A stretch of 64,000 bases of DNA from Streptomyces canus (GTDB lineage Bacteria; Actinomycetota; Actinomycetes; Streptomycetales; Streptomycetaceae). The DNA is taken from assembly GCF_030816965.1 (NCBI RefSeq), contig NZ_JAUSYQ010000002.1:3877001-3941000 (forward strand), in the 5' to 3' direction. A program made the translations under genes and the position numbers. Below, piece by piece: positions 1 to 8,497 of the stretch; within the stretch, counting starts at the first letter, position 1, and each line of letters starts with the position of its first letter. Under the pieces are notes generated by a model, which was given only the letters and a program-made list of their open reading frames with translations, was not told the origin of the DNA and searched no databases.

Positions 1-165
1 CCCGAGGCAGGCCTGGCGCAGGCTGGCGTCGCTACTGGGGTGACTGGACCCACCCAGGGGCGCGGGACTGTGTCCATGTGCGGCTCCGCCGCGTGGGCGC
101 GACAGGCCGCAGACGGCCCGCGGTCGCCGGACAACGCGCAGTCCCCGGCTCTCCCAGCGGAGCGC

Positions 166-1023
166 CTACGCGTCCTTGAACTCCTGGCGCTGACGCCCGA
201 GCCCCGAGATCTCCAGTTCCACCACATCCCCGGACCGGAGATAGGGCTTGGGCTCGGGCTCCCCCATCGCGACCCCGGCCGGTGTGCCGGTGTTGATGAC
301 GTCTCCGGGGTACAGGGTCATGAACTGGCTGACGTACCGCACCACTTCACCGACCGGGAAGATCTGCTCGGCGGTCGTGCCGTTCTGCTTCTGCTCTCCG
401 TTGACCCACAGCTTCAGGGACAGATTCTGCGGATCGGGAACCTCGTCCGCGGTCACCAGCCAGGGCCCCAGGGGATTGAAGGTCTCGCAGTTCTTCCCCT
501 TGTCCCACGTCCCCCCGCGCTCGATCTGGAACTCCCGCTCGGACACGTCGTGCGCCACCGCGTACCCGGCGACATGGGCGAGCCCCTCCGCCGCGGACTC
601 CAGGTAGCGGGCCGTACGCCCGATGACGACCGCCAGCTCGACCTCCCAGTCGGTCTTCACCGACCGCCGGGGCACCAGCACCGTGTCGTAAGGGCCCACC
701 ACCGTGTCCGCGGCCTTGAAGAAGATCACCGGCTCGGCGGGCGGCTCGGCCCCCGTCTCGCGCGCGTGGTCGTGATAGTTGAGCCCGATGCAGACGATCT
801 TCCCGATCCGGGCGATCGGCGGCCCGACGCGCAGCCCCGTGGCGTCCAGCGCCGGCAGTTCCCCGGCCTCCGCGGCCGAACGGACCCGGCCGAGTGCCGC
901 GTCGTCGGCGAGCAGCGTCCCGTCGATGTCGTCCACGACACCGGACAGGTCCCGCAGGACCCCGTCGGCGTCGAGCAGCGCGGGCGTCTCCGTTCCCGCC
1001 GTACCGACTCGCAGCAGCTTCAT
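166..1023 (-). CDS. Fumarylacetoacetate hydrolase (FAH) family protein
   Basis: A 285-residue protein of the FAH superfamily, cytosolic metal-dependent hydrolases or decarboxylases acting on beta-diketone-like acids in aromatic ring catabolism. The body after about residue 70 carries the metal-binding E-x-E (DWEVEL, E127 and E129) and a downstream acidic ligand in AHDVSE (about D159), followed by TWDKGKNCETFNPLGPW, which is typical of the family. The start at 1023 is preceded by GAGGGAGAT on the minus strand. A longer reading to 1176 has no such site and begins with unrelated sequence. It lies downstream of the yidC paralog on the same strand with a 116-base gap. The exact substrate cannot be told from sequence; many homologs are annotated only as FAH family or as hydroxymuconate isomerases. 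Confidence 0.9.
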   Translation of the reverse strand: MKLLRVGTAGTETPALLDADGVLRDLSGVVDDIDGTLLADDAALGRVRSAAEAGELPALDATGLRVGPPIARIGKIVCIGLNYHDHARETGAEPPAEPVIFFKAADTVVGPYDTVLVPRRSVKTDWEVELAVVIGRTARYLESAAEGLAHVAGYAVAHDVSEREFQIERGGTWDKGKNCETFNPLGPWLVTADEVPDPQNLSLKLWVNGEQKQNGTTAEQIFPVGEVVRYVSQFMTLYPGDVINTGTPAGVAMGEPEPKPYLRSGDVVELEISGLGRQRQEFKDA

Positions 1024-1139
1024 GATCACTATCTCCCTCGATTGCGGGGCGCCAGCCGACGGGTGCAGCCATCGGATGACTGGTCGATCCTCCAAGCTGA
1101 GTGTCCAGTCCGCAATACCTGGTTCACGGACTGGACCGG

Positions 1140-1853
1140 TCAGCGGTAGAGGGCCGCCCTCTCGACCGCGGCCCACGTCGAACTGGTCACCACATACAGC
1201 GCTGCCGCCAGGGGCACCACGGCCACGGTGAAGAGGGTGAAGAAGGACATGAACGGCATCACCTTGCTCATCGCGCCCGCCCCGGGCACCGGCTGCCCGT
1301 CCGTCACCGGCATGACCGGGTTCGCGGCCATCATCCGCTTCGTGCGGCGGTAGTTGAAGGTCGCCACCACGATCACGAACGCGAACAGGCAGACGTACAC
1401 GAGCCCCGCTCCCTGGAACATCCCGCCGTCCCCGAGCGCGTCCGCCCAGCGCCCGCCGAGCGGTGCGGCGAACAGCTCGTGGCCGAGCAGTTCGTTGGCC
1501 TTCCCGCCGATCGTCGTGTTGGAGAAGAGGTGGTAGAGCAGGAAGAACGCCGGCATCTGGAACATCACGGGCAGGCAGCCGGTCAGCGGTGAGACCTTCT
1601 CCTCGGCGTGCAGTTCCAGCATCGCCTTCTGGAGCTTGTCGGGGTTGCCCTTGTGCTTCGTGCGCAGCTCGGCGATCTTCGGCTGGAGCCTGGTGCGGGC
1701 CTTCTGACCGCGGGCGGCGGCGCGGGACAGGGGGTGCACGAGCAGTCGTACGAAAGCGGTGAACAGGACGATCGCGGCGGCGGCCGCGGTGGCGCCGAAC
1801 AGGGGGTGGAGCAGGTCGGCGAGATGCTGGACCAGATCAGCGAAGACGGACAT
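1140..1853 (-). CDS. yidC: YidC/Oxa1-family membrane protein insertase (paralog)
   Basis: A 237-residue polytopic membrane protein of the YidC/Oxa1/Alb3 family, which inserts and folds proteins in the cytoplasmic membrane. It has the first hydrophobic segment at about 20-40, the cytoplasmic basic loop with KARTRLQPKIAELRTKHKGN, then GCLPVMFQMPAFFLLYHLF, the hallmark of the second conserved segment, followed by two or three more membrane spans. It is shorter than the main actinobacterial YidC (about 400 residues, usually encoded near rnpA), so it is most likely the short accessory paralog. GGAGGG lies 8 bases before the ATG. It is downstream of a small DUF6412 gene on the same strand, a pairing seen in other streptomycetes as far as I recall. 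Confidence 0.9.
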   Translation of the reverse strand: MSVFADLVQHLADLLHPLFGATAAAAAIVLFTAFVRLLVHPLSRAAARGQKARTRLQPKIAELRTKHKGNPDKLQKAMLELHAEEKVSPLTGCLPVMFQMPAFFLLYHLFSNTTIGGKANELLGHELFAAPLGGRWADALGDGGMFQGAGLVYVCLFAFVIVVATFNYRRTKRMMAANPVMPVTDGQPVPGAGAMSKVMPFMSFFTLFTVAVVPLAAALYVVTSSTWAAVERAALYR

Positions 1854-1943
1854 GGGTGAGCCCTCCGGGGGGTCTCGTCGTGCCGGGAGTGGTGCGAGGC
1901 GGCATGACGACCCGCGCGGGGTGTCCTTACGAGAAGTGAGTCC

Positions 1944-2255
1944 CTACGCGACGGTCGCCGGGAGGGCGTGTCCGGGCGCTCGGGGGCGGGGGCGGCCCTT
2001 GGCGTCGGGGTCGCGTTGCGGGAGGAAGGCCGTGCGGCGGGCGCGGTCGCGGATGGCCGTACGGACCCGGGTGGGCGGTACGGCGGGCGCGCAGCGCGAG
2101 GCGATCAGCGAGCAGGCGGCGAAGGCGGAGCCGGCCGCGGCGGTCGCGGCGAGCGCGACGGCGGCGGAGAGGCTGCCGGTGTCGAGCAGGACGACGTCGA
2201 GGACGAGGAGCAGGAGCACGGCGGCGGGCCGCACGCCGGTCCAGCTGCGGATCAC
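1944..2255 (-). CDS. Small membrane protein, DUF6412-like
   Basis: A 103-residue protein with GTG start preceded by GGGGGAG. Residues about 8-55 form two hydrophobic segments, and the C-terminal half is basic and proline-rich. It resembles the uncharacterised DUF6412 family that accompanies short YidC paralogs in streptomycetes; this assignment is from memory of the family pattern and not a search. It precedes the yidC paralog on the same strand by 90 bases, so the two may be cotranscribed. Its function is unknown. Confidence 0.65.
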   Translation of the reverse strand: MIRSWTGVRPAAVLLLLVLDVVLLDTGSLSAAVALAATAAAGSAFAACSLIASRCAPAVPPTRVRTAIRDRARRTAFLPQRDPDAKGRPRPRAPGHALPATVA

Positions 2256-2298
2256 GGCACTCCCCCTCTCCCTGTTGTCGTTGTCGGTCCTCCCCCGG

Positions 2299-2826
2299 TT
2301 ATACCTGATCGACCACGACGGGCTGCAAGAGCCTCTTCGGCTTGAGCAGGGCCCGGCTGACCGGATCCGCCGGGTGGGGATCGAGTCCGGGGCCCGGCAG
2401 CATCAGCACCTCCTCGACCGGTACGACCCTCGCGCAGGCGGGGCATTCGCCGTAGGAGCCGATCTCGGTGCCGCACTCGGTGTGCTGGAAGGTGCGCAGC
2501 ACGGTCTTGCCGTAGTGCTCGCGGCCCCAGCGGCCGAGGGCGCGCAGGGCGGGCCACAGGGCGATGGCGCGGTCGGTGACGACGTACTCGTCGCGCGGCG
2601 GGGACTCCTGGTAGCGGCGCTTCTCGAGGATCCCCTCCTCGGTGAGCATCTGGAGGCGGGCGGCGAGGACCGCGCGCGGGATGCCGAGGTGGACGAGGAA
2701 GTCGTTGTAGCGCCGGACGCCGTAGAGGGCGTCGCGGACGACGAGGAGGGTCCAGCGTTCGCCGACGATCTCCAGCGCGCTGGCGATCGAGCATTGCTGT
2801 GTCGCGTAGTCCTTACCCAGTGCCAT
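2299..2826 (-). CDS. HxlR-family winged-helix transcriptional regulator
   Basis: A 175-residue MarR-like winged-helix protein of the HxlR family. The N-terminus (CSIASALEIVGERWTLLVVR) and the recognition region (RYNDFLVHLGIPRAVLAARL, then the wing with REYVVTDRAIAL-type residues) are diagnostic. Unusually for HxlR proteins it has a C-terminal extension with a possible zinc ribbon (CGTEIG then CPAC, about residues 115-130). The start at 2826 was chosen because HxlR proteins begin a few residues before the Cys-Ser motif; an in-frame ATG at 2862 would add 12 residues and run into the operator. It is divergent from the MFS exporter and most likely represses it through the inverted repeats in between. 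Confidence 0.88.
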   Translation of the reverse strand: MALGKDYATQQCSIASALEIVGERWTLLVVRDALYGVRRYNDFLVHLGIPRAVLAARLQMLTEEGILEKRRYQESPPRDEYVVTDRAIALWPALRALGRWGREHYGKTVLRTFQHTECGTEIGSYGECPACARVVPVEEVLMLPGPGLDPHPADPVSRALLKPKRLLQPVVVDQV

Positions 2827-2852
2827 GGCGCCACTGTAACCATTTTCCGGCA

Positions 2853-2919
2853 GTAGGTTCAATGACCGAACCTACTCTGCTACGGTTCTCGGCATGACTA
2901 GGTTCAGTGAACGAACTCT
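2853..2919. promoter_or_regulatory. Paired inverted-repeat operators between HxlR gene and MFS gene
   Basis: A perfect 8-base inverted repeat, GTAGGTTC (2853-2860) and GAACCTAC (2868-2875), is separated by 7 bases. Starting 45 bases further on, a second weaker copy has TAGGTTC (2899-2905), again a 7-base spacer, then GAACTCT (2913-2919). Identical spacing in a divergent regulator/exporter gap fits the dimeric operator of the HxlR-like protein. The second copy falls in the leader of the MFS mRNA if the GTG start at 2933 is used. Binding itself is inferred. Confidence 0.65.
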
Positions 2920-2932
2920 CAGGGAGGCGAAG

Positions 2933-4285
2933 GTGTCGGCCGCCCCGGCCCCAGCGTCCCCGCGCCCTTCCGCGACCCTGGCCCTGACCAGCGCCGCCAC
3001 CGCCGTGGCCCTGATGACGTACACGGCTCCGATGGTCACGCTCCCCGATGTCGCCGCCGACCTGCACACCCCGCTGTCCGCCCAGGCCTGGCTCCTGAAC
3101 GGCACCCCGCTCGGCCTCGCCGCCCTCCTCCTGGTCGCCGGCAGCCTCGCCGACGACTACGGGCGCCGCCGGATCTTCGTCGCGGGCACCCTGGCGCTGG
3201 GCCTCACCACGGCCCTCGGCGCGCTGACCTCGTCCACCTGGCTGTTCACCCTGGCCCGCATCGCCCAGGGCGCGGCCAGCGCGGCGCTCCTCGCCAGCAG
3301 CCTCGGCCTGATCGTCCACGCGTTCCCTTCGCCGAGAGGGCGCCTGCACGCGACCGGGGTGTGGGGCGCGTTCGTGAGCGGCGGCATCGCGGTCGGCCCC
3401 CTGCTGAGCGGCGCGATGCCGAGCTGGCGGGTGTCCTACGGCGTTCTCGGCGCCGCGGCCGTGCTCGTGGCCGCCCTGTCCGCACGGCTCCTGACCGAGT
3501 CCCGGGCCCCGCGCGGCGGCCGCCCCGACCTCGCCGGAGCCGTGACCTTCGGGCTCGCCCTGGTCGCCCTGGTGGCAGCGCTGACACTGGGCCGGGACGG
3601 CTGGCTGCGGGCACCGGTCGCGCTGTTGCTGCTGGCGTTCGTGGTCCTGCTGGCCGGGTTCGTCGCGGTGGAGCGGCGCGCCCGGACCCCCATGATCGAC
3701 CTGGGCCTGCTGCGCCACCGCCGGTTCCTCGCGTCCTCCTCCAGCGGCCTGTTCACGGGTCTCGCGGTGATCGGCCTGTTCAGCTTCCTCCCGGCCCTCC
3801 TCCAGCAGACGGTCGGCCTGTCCGCGATGGACACCGCCTGGCTCTTCCTCCTCTGGTCCGGCCTGTCCTTCGCGGTGGCCCTCCAGGTCCGGCGCCTCGC
3901 GGGCCGGGTGCCGCCGCGATGGCAGCTAGCGATCGGCTTCCTGCTGCACGCGGCGGGCGTCCTGACCATGCTGGGCTCGCTGGACGCCGGTTCCTGGGTA
4001 CGGCTGCTCCCCGGTCTCGTGGTGGCCGGCATCGGCAGCGGCCTGCTGAACGCGGCACTCCCGCTGCTCGCGGTGGAGTCCGTCCCGGCCGCCCGGGCGG
4101 CGATGGGATCGGGCGCCCAGCAGACCTTCCGCTACATCGGTTCATGTGCCGGAGTCGCCCTGACGATCGCGATCGCCACGTCCTCCGGCGGCGGCCTCGC
4201 CCACGGCGCGGACATCGCCATGCTGGTGTCGGCTGTGCTGGCGCTGGTGGCGGCGGGGAGCGTGGTGGCGCTGCGGGAGCAGTGA
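2933..4285 (+). CDS. MFS transporter (DHA2-like drug exporter)
   Basis: A 450-residue major facilitator superfamily protein with about 12-14 hydrophobic spans, probably a proton-driven drug exporter. The signature loop after span 2 is present as GSLADDYGRRR, and the motif-C-like glycine-rich segment VSGGIAVGPLLSG lies in span 5, typical of antiporters. The GTG at 2933 is preceded by AGGGAGG at 5 bases; an upstream in-frame ATG at 2894 lacks a good ribosome site and would place the second operator inside the coding region. It is divergent from the HxlR regulator. Its stop overlaps the GTG of a decayed copy of its own 3' end. Confidence 0.88.
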   Translation: MSAAPAPASPRPSATLALTSAATAVALMTYTAPMVTLPDVAADLHTPLSAQAWLLNGTPLGLAALLLVAGSLADDYGRRRIFVAGTLALGLTTALGALTSSTWLFTLARIAQGAASAALLASSLGLIVHAFPSPRGRLHATGVWGAFVSGGIAVGPLLSGAMPSWRVSYGVLGAAAVLVAALSARLLTESRAPRGGRPDLAGAVTFGLALVALVAALTLGRDGWLRAPVALLLLAFVVLLAGFVAVERRARTPMIDLGLLRHRRFLASSSSGLFTGLAVIGLFSFLPALLQQTVGLSAMDTAWLFLLWSGLSFAVALQVRRLAGRVPPRWQLAIGFLLHAAGVLTMLGSLDAGSWVRLLPGLVVAGIGSGLLNAALPLLAVESVPAARAAMGSGAQQTFRYIGSCAGVALTIAIATSSGGGLAHGADIAMLVSAVLALVAAGSVVALREQ

Positions 4286-4479
4286 GCCCCCTCAACGCGA
4301 CCACCCCGCTGCTCGCCGTGCAGTCCTTCCCCGCCGCCCGGCCCGCGACGGGATCGGGCGGCGGGGAGACCTTCCGCCACATCGGCCCGCGTGCCGGAGT
4401 CGCCCTGACGATCGCGATCGCCACGTCCTCCGGCGGCGGCCTCGCCCACGGCGCGGACATCGCGATGCGCGAGTGCTGA
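4282..4479 (+). pseudogene. Decayed tandem duplicate of the MFS gene 3' end
   Basis: A 65-codon open frame directly after the exporter repeats the exporter sequence of about 4043-4223. From 4391 to 4463 it is identical to 4146-4218 over 73 bases (offset 245). The upstream half is diverged but alignable (PLLAVQSFPAARPATGSG against PLLAVESVPAARAAMGSG). It ends at once with a new stop and lacks any complete domain. It is best read as a remnant of a partial tandem duplication; translation by overlap (GTGA at 4282-4285) is possible but a function is unlikely. Confidence 0.75.
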
Positions 4480-4484
4480 GCCCC

Positions 4485-5273
4485 TCAACGCGGCCGCATC
4501 GACACCAGCTTGCCCCACACCACCAGCCGGTACCGGGACGTGTACTCCGGGGTGCACGTGGTGAGGGTGAGGTAGTAACCGGGCGCGGTGTAGCCGTAGG
4601 TGGGACGGACCGTCGAGCGCGGGATCGGGCGGATCACTCCCGAGTCGCGGGCCGAGGTCTGGCGGAGGGTCCTGTCCACGGCGTACGTGTAGACCGCGCT
4701 GCGCGTCTCCACCCGGACGGTGTCCCCGGGCGCGAGGCGGTTGATGTACCGGAAGGGCTCGCCGTGGGTGTTGCGGTGCCCGGCGAGCGCGAAGTTCCCG
4801 GCCCGGCCCGGCTGTCCGGTGCCGGGGTAGTGACCGACGTACCCCTTGTTGAGCACGCTCCGCTTGCCGACGCCCTCGGCGACGGGGACGCGGAGGTGGA
4901 GACGGGGGACGGTGAGGATGGCGTACGACTGGGACCGGCCCGGCGTCAGGGCGGCGGGGTCCTGGGCGGCGGCGCGGAGATCCCGCTCGGCGCGGGAGCC
5001 CGGAGACGCCGTAGAAGAGGACGCGGACGGGGACCCGGAGCCGGCGGCCGTACCGGAGTCGGCTCCCCCGCCCCGTCCCCACTCCCGCTCCAGCGCCTCG
5101 ACCCCGTCCTGAGCGCCCTCCCTGGCCTCCCGGTTGGTCCACCACAGCTGGTGCACGACGAGCAGCAGCAGGACGACGCCCACGGTGACCAGAAGTTCGC
5201 CACCGGTCCACACCGCGCGGCGGCGACGCTCGCGCCGGCGCCGGGCTCCGTGGTGCATGACGCGCTGCCGCAT
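4485..5273 (-). CDS. srtE: Class E sortase
   Basis: A 262-residue membrane-anchored transpeptidase that attaches LAXTG proteins to the streptomycete cell wall. It has a basic N-terminus, one membrane span at about 24-41, a Ser/Gly-rich linker, and a sortase fold from about residue 112. The catalytic residues are visible: His166 in FALAGHRNTHG, Cys240 in TLTTCTPEYTSRYR and Arg247 or Arg249. These motifs match class E sortases. The gene is transcribed towards the MFS duplicate and has no substrate gene beside it; a candidate substrate with LAATG, a membrane span and an Arg tail is encoded at 38647-40092. Confidence 0.92.
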   Translation of the reverse strand: MRQRVMHHGARRRRERRRRAVWTGGELLVTVGVVLLLLVVHQLWWTNREAREGAQDGVEALEREWGRGGGADSGTAAGSGSPSASSSTASPGSRAERDLRAAAQDPAALTPGRSQSYAILTVPRLHLRVPVAEGVGKRSVLNKGYVGHYPGTGQPGRAGNFALAGHRNTHGEPFRYINRLAPGDTVRVETRSAVYTYAVDRTLRQTSARDSGVIRPIPRSTVRPTYGYTAPGYYLTLTTCTPEYTSRYRLVVWGKLVSMRPR

Positions 5274-5583
5274 ACCTCACGCCTCCTCGGACAGGGCCGC
5301 CCGCACGATAAGGGCCGGGCCTTCAAGTCACCAGTGCCGAACGCCTCGTAGAGCGGGCGGAGCGGTCGACGGGAGTCGGCGGGGAGTCGGCGGAGCGGTC
5401 ACGGGAGCCGGCGGAGGGGTCGGCGCGTCCGGCATACCGAACTTCCTCCACAGGTTTTAGGAAGGGCTGTCAGAACTCTCGACAACCCCACTGGCCACAC
5501 CCGATGCTTCCTCGTGGCATGAACGGGGCAGGCCACGACGCGGGTCAGAAGGCCGCGTCGATCCATCGGAGTTCGGAGTAGCC
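5274..5583. other. Intergenic region between srtE and GH30 gene
   Basis: A divergent promoter region of 310 bases. It contains imperfect G-rich repeats around 5350-5420 (recurring GGCGGAGCGGTC and GGGAGTCGGCGG) and a ribosome site, TCGGAGTTCGGAG, for the downstream gene. I see no gene and no clear promoter hexamers. Confidence 0.4.
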
Positions 5584-7056
5584 ATGATCCGACGCAGAAC
5601 GCTGCTGACAGCCGCAGGAGGCACCCTCCTCGGCAGCGCGCTGGCCACCGGTACCGCCCGCGCGGACGCCACGATCGCGGTCAGCCCGGGGACGTCGTAC
5701 GGCACCTGGGAGGGCTGGGGCACCTCCTTGGCCTGGTGGGCCAACGTGTTCGGCGCCCGGGACGACTTCGCCGACATCTTCTTCACCACCAAGTCGACGT
5801 CCTACAACGGCACCACGCTCCCCGGCCTCGGCCTCAACATCGCCCGCTACAACCTGGGCGCGTCCAGCTGGAACACGGTGAACGGCTCGTCGATGGTCGC
5901 GTCACCGAACATCCCCGCCTTCAAGCAGATCGAGGGCTACTGGCAGGACTGGAACAACGAGGACCCGACGTCCTCGGCGTGGGACTGGACGGCCGACGCC
6001 AACCAGCGGGCGATGCTGGTGAAGGCGACGTCGAGGGGCGCGACCTCGGAGCTCTTCGCGAACTCCCCGATGTGGTGGATGTGCAGCAACCACAACCCCT
6101 CGGGCGCCTCGGGCGGCGGCAACAACCTCCAGACCTGGAACTACCGCCAGCACGCCTCCCACCTGGCGGCCACGGCCCTGTACGCCAAGAACAACTGGGG
6201 CGTGAACTTCTCGACGGTCGACGCCTTCAACGAGCCCTCCTCGTCCTGGTGGACGGCGACCGGCACGCAGGAGGGATGCCACATGGACGCGACGGTCCAG
6301 TCGGCCGTACTGCCGTACCTGCGCAGCGAGTTGAACAACCGCGGCCTGACCGGCGTGAAGATCTCGGCCTCCGACGAGACGAGTTACGACCTCGCCCGCA
6401 CCACCTGGAACTCCTTCAGCTCGACGACGAAGGGGTACGTCAACCAGGTCAACGTGCACGGCTACCAGGGCTCGAGCGGCCGCAGGGACCTCCTGTACAC
6501 GGACGTCGTGACCACGGCCGGCAAGAAGCTGTGGAACTCCGAGACCGGCGACAGCGACGGCACCGGCTACACCATGGCCTTCAACCTCCTCTACGACTTC
6601 CGCTGGCTGCACCCCACGGCCTGGGTCTACTGGCAGGTCATGGACCCGTCGACGGGCTGGGCGATGATCGCGTACGACCAGAACACCCTCCAGCCGACCG
6701 CGGTCCAGACGAAGTACTACGTCATGGCCCAGTTCGCCCGGCACATCCGCCCCGGGATGAAGATCATCGACACGGGCGTGAGCAACGCGGTCGCGGCCTA
6801 CGACTCCTCGGCCAAGCGCCTGGTCATCGTGGCCCTGAACACCTCCACGTCGGCCCAGACCCTGACCTTCGACCTGTCCCGCTTCACGACGGTCACGGGC
6901 GGCTCCGGCGGCCTGGTCCCGCGCTGGAACACGGTGACGACGGGCGGCGACAAGTACGTGTCGTACTCCAACACGTTCCTGAGCGGAAAGTCGGTGGCGG
7001 TGCCGTTCGCGGCCAAGGCCGTGCAGACGCTCCAGATCGACGGCGTGACGATCTGA
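5584..7056 (+). CDS. Secreted GH30-family glycoside hydrolase (endo-beta-1,6-galactanase-like)
   Basis: A 490-residue exported glycosidase. The N-terminus is a Tat-type signal (MIRRRTLLTAAG, cleavage near ARA-DA at about 27). The catalytic (beta/alpha)8 barrel resembles GH30 enzymes: an N-terminal WEGWGTSLAWWA strand, the acid/base Glu217 in DAFNEPSSSWW and the nucleophile Glu320 in LWNSETGD. After about residue 400 comes the small beta domain that flanks the barrel in GH30. The pattern is closest to beta-1,6-galactanases, so plant arabinogalactan side chains are a plausible substrate, but that specificity is inferred. GGAG lies 6 bases before the ATG. It appears monocistronic. Confidence 0.87.
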   Translation: MIRRRTLLTAAGGTLLGSALATGTARADATIAVSPGTSYGTWEGWGTSLAWWANVFGARDDFADIFFTTKSTSYNGTTLPGLGLNIARYNLGASSWNTVNGSSMVASPNIPAFKQIEGYWQDWNNEDPTSSAWDWTADANQRAMLVKATSRGATSELFANSPMWWMCSNHNPSGASGGGNNLQTWNYRQHASHLAATALYAKNNWGVNFSTVDAFNEPSSSWWTATGTQEGCHMDATVQSAVLPYLRSELNNRGLTGVKISASDETSYDLARTTWNSFSSTTKGYVNQVNVHGYQGSSGRRDLLYTDVVTTAGKKLWNSETGDSDGTGYTMAFNLLYDFRWLHPTAWVYWQVMDPSTGWAMIAYDQNTLQPTAVQTKYYVMAQFARHIRPGMKIIDTGVSNAVAAYDSSAKRLVIVALNTSTSAQTLTFDLSRFTTVTGGSGGLVPRWNTVTTGGDKYVSYSNTFLSGKSVAVPFAAKAVQTLQIDGVTI

Positions 7057-7157
7057 GGCCGGGGGTGCGGGCCGGGCCCCGGGCTCTTCTCCTGTTAACC
7101 GGGCCCTGGCCTGCACCTCCCTCTTCTTTGCCACTGATCGGCAGTACGGTGTCACCC

Positions 7158-8168
7158 ATGCGCCCCGACACGCCTGCCGAGAACGTCGACCACAACGCCG
7201 AAGCGGCGCGCCTGGAGCGGACCGCCGACCGGTATCCCGAGGACGCCGAAGCCCTGCTCCTGCAGGCCGCGGCCCATCTGGAACTGGCCGGCGACCGCCC
7301 CGCCGCGTCCTCCCTCTACGACCGGTTGCTGTCCTCGTCCCAGGGCCTGGAGAACCCCCATCTGGTACGAGCCCTCAAGGCCGCGAACCTCTGGGAGTAC
7401 GGCCATGAGGCCGAGGCCCGCGCGATCATCGAGGGCGTCCGTGTGGCGTCACCCCGGGACCCGGCCCCCTGGGTGATCGTCGCGGAGGCCCTGGAGTCCC
7501 ACGACGAGCTGGAGCAGGCGCAGGAGACGTTCACGGAGGGGGCCAGGGTGCTCCTGACGGACGTGGCGGAGCCGCCGTACTCCACGCATCCGCTGCTCTT
7601 CGGCCGCCACCGCGTCCGCCGCATGCTGGGCCTGGCCCACGACGACTGGGACCTCCTGGCGGACACCGTCAACTCCTCCCCGGTCTCCCTGGACGAGCTG
7701 CACGACCCGAAGCGCGTCTGGTCGCTCGGCTCGGAGAACCCGGCGGAGCTGGAGGCGGAGATCTCCCGCCTGCGCGCCGAACTCGGCACGTTCAGGGAGG
7801 CGCTGTCCCGCCCTTTCCCGGTGGCGGTGCTGCACTGGCCCGCGTCGGAGCTGTCCGAGCTGGTGAGCGGGTATCCCTCGCTGGCGTCGGAGTACCCCTC
7901 CCACGAGGAGCACCTGGCGACGATAGAGGCGTCCCTGCGCGAGCTGTCCGCCTCCGGCACGGCGAACCTGGGCATCGTGACGGGGACGGTCCCGTCGTAC
8001 GAGGCCTTCGCGGCGTCGGAGGGCATGTCCCCGGCGGAGATCTCACTGCTCCCCCAGTACGCGACGACCCTGGCGGCACGGGGCCGCGCGGTGGAGTGGC
8101 CGCCGCAACGGGGGACGGCGTGCTGGTGCGGGTCGGGGCGGGTTTATGGGGAGTGCCACGGCGAGTGA
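7158..8168 (+). CDS. TPR-like protein with C-terminal SEC-C zinc motif
   Basis: A 336-residue soluble protein. Residues about 10-160 form helical, TPR-like repeats (ADRYPEDAEALLLQAAAHLE, then similar helices). The last 15 residues carry the SEC-C metal-binding motif CWCGSGRVYGECHG, known from the SecA tail and from many stand-alone proteins. The function of this family is not established; SEC-C can bind zinc and ribosomes or SecB-like partners. The ATG at 7158 follows a short gap after the GH30 gene, and a perfect terminator hairpin lies directly behind the stop. Confidence 0.8.
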   Translation: MRPDTPAENVDHNAEAARLERTADRYPEDAEALLLQAAAHLELAGDRPAASSLYDRLLSSSQGLENPHLVRALKAANLWEYGHEAEARAIIEGVRVASPRDPAPWVIVAEALESHDELEQAQETFTEGARVLLTDVAEPPYSTHPLLFGRHRVRRMLGLAHDDWDLLADTVNSSPVSLDELHDPKRVWSLGSENPAELEAEISRLRAELGTFREALSRPFPVAVLHWPASELSELVSGYPSLASEYPSHEEHLATIEASLRELSASGTANLGIVTGTVPSYEAFAASEGMSPAEISLLPQYATTLAARGRAVEWPPQRGTACWCGSGRVYGECHGE

Positions 8169-8176
8169 CGCGGAGA

Positions 8177-8201
8177 GGGGCCGAGTTGATTCCTCGGCCC
8201 C
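8177..8201 (+). terminator. Terminator behind the SEC-C gene
   Basis: A perfect 9-base stem, GGGGCCGAG (8177-8185) with CTCGGCCCC (8193-8201), has a 7-base loop and is followed by TTGCTGCTT. It begins 8 bases after the stop codon. Confidence 0.8.
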
Positions 8202-8430
8202 TTGCTGCTTGATGGCGGCGTTGGTGTGCCCTTTTCACCCCACCCGAGGCGCGCCCGCGCTCCCACCGGCCGCAAGCCGCTAGGCAAACCGGGCGTGCCA
8301 CCGAGACGCGACCGCGCAATCCAACCCCACTCACAGGGCAGCTGACTTACCCCCAACTCACCTGGGCCACCCGCCCTTGAGGCAGTCCGCGGAAGCACGA
8401 CACTGGCCAAGAAGCGGGCGGCCCGACGGC

Positions 8431-8474
8431 ACCTATGAAGTGAGCGGTGCCGACCTATGAAGTGAGCGGTGCCG
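8431..8474. repeat. Two tandem 22-base repeats
   Basis: ACCTATGAAGTGAGCGGTGCCG occurs twice head to tail (8431-8452 and 8453-8474); the unit begins and ends in GGCACC/GGTGCC, so each copy can form a small hairpin. The whole gap 8202-8497 otherwise shows no gene. The repeats lie just beyond the 3' end of the minus-strand secreted-protein gene and might serve as its transcript end or be a scar of an excised element. Confidence 0.6.
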
Positions 8475-8497
8475 CTGGACGGTTCAACGCCACTGGA

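Noticed and set aside
7070..7125. A terminator between the GH30 and SEC-C genes
   Set aside because: GGGCCCCGG and CCGGGCCC can pair only with a bulge, and the stem lacks a following T-run; too weak to list.
5736..7157. Upstream extension of the SEC-C protein through the GH30 gene
   Set aside because: The frame is open by chance; the protein-like part begins at ATG 7158, and the upstream product is Arg/Pro-rich shadow of the glycosidase.
8144..8410. An 88-codon minus-strand frame in the gap behind the SEC-C gene
   Set aside because: It overlaps the terminator hairpin and has no ribosome site or family features.
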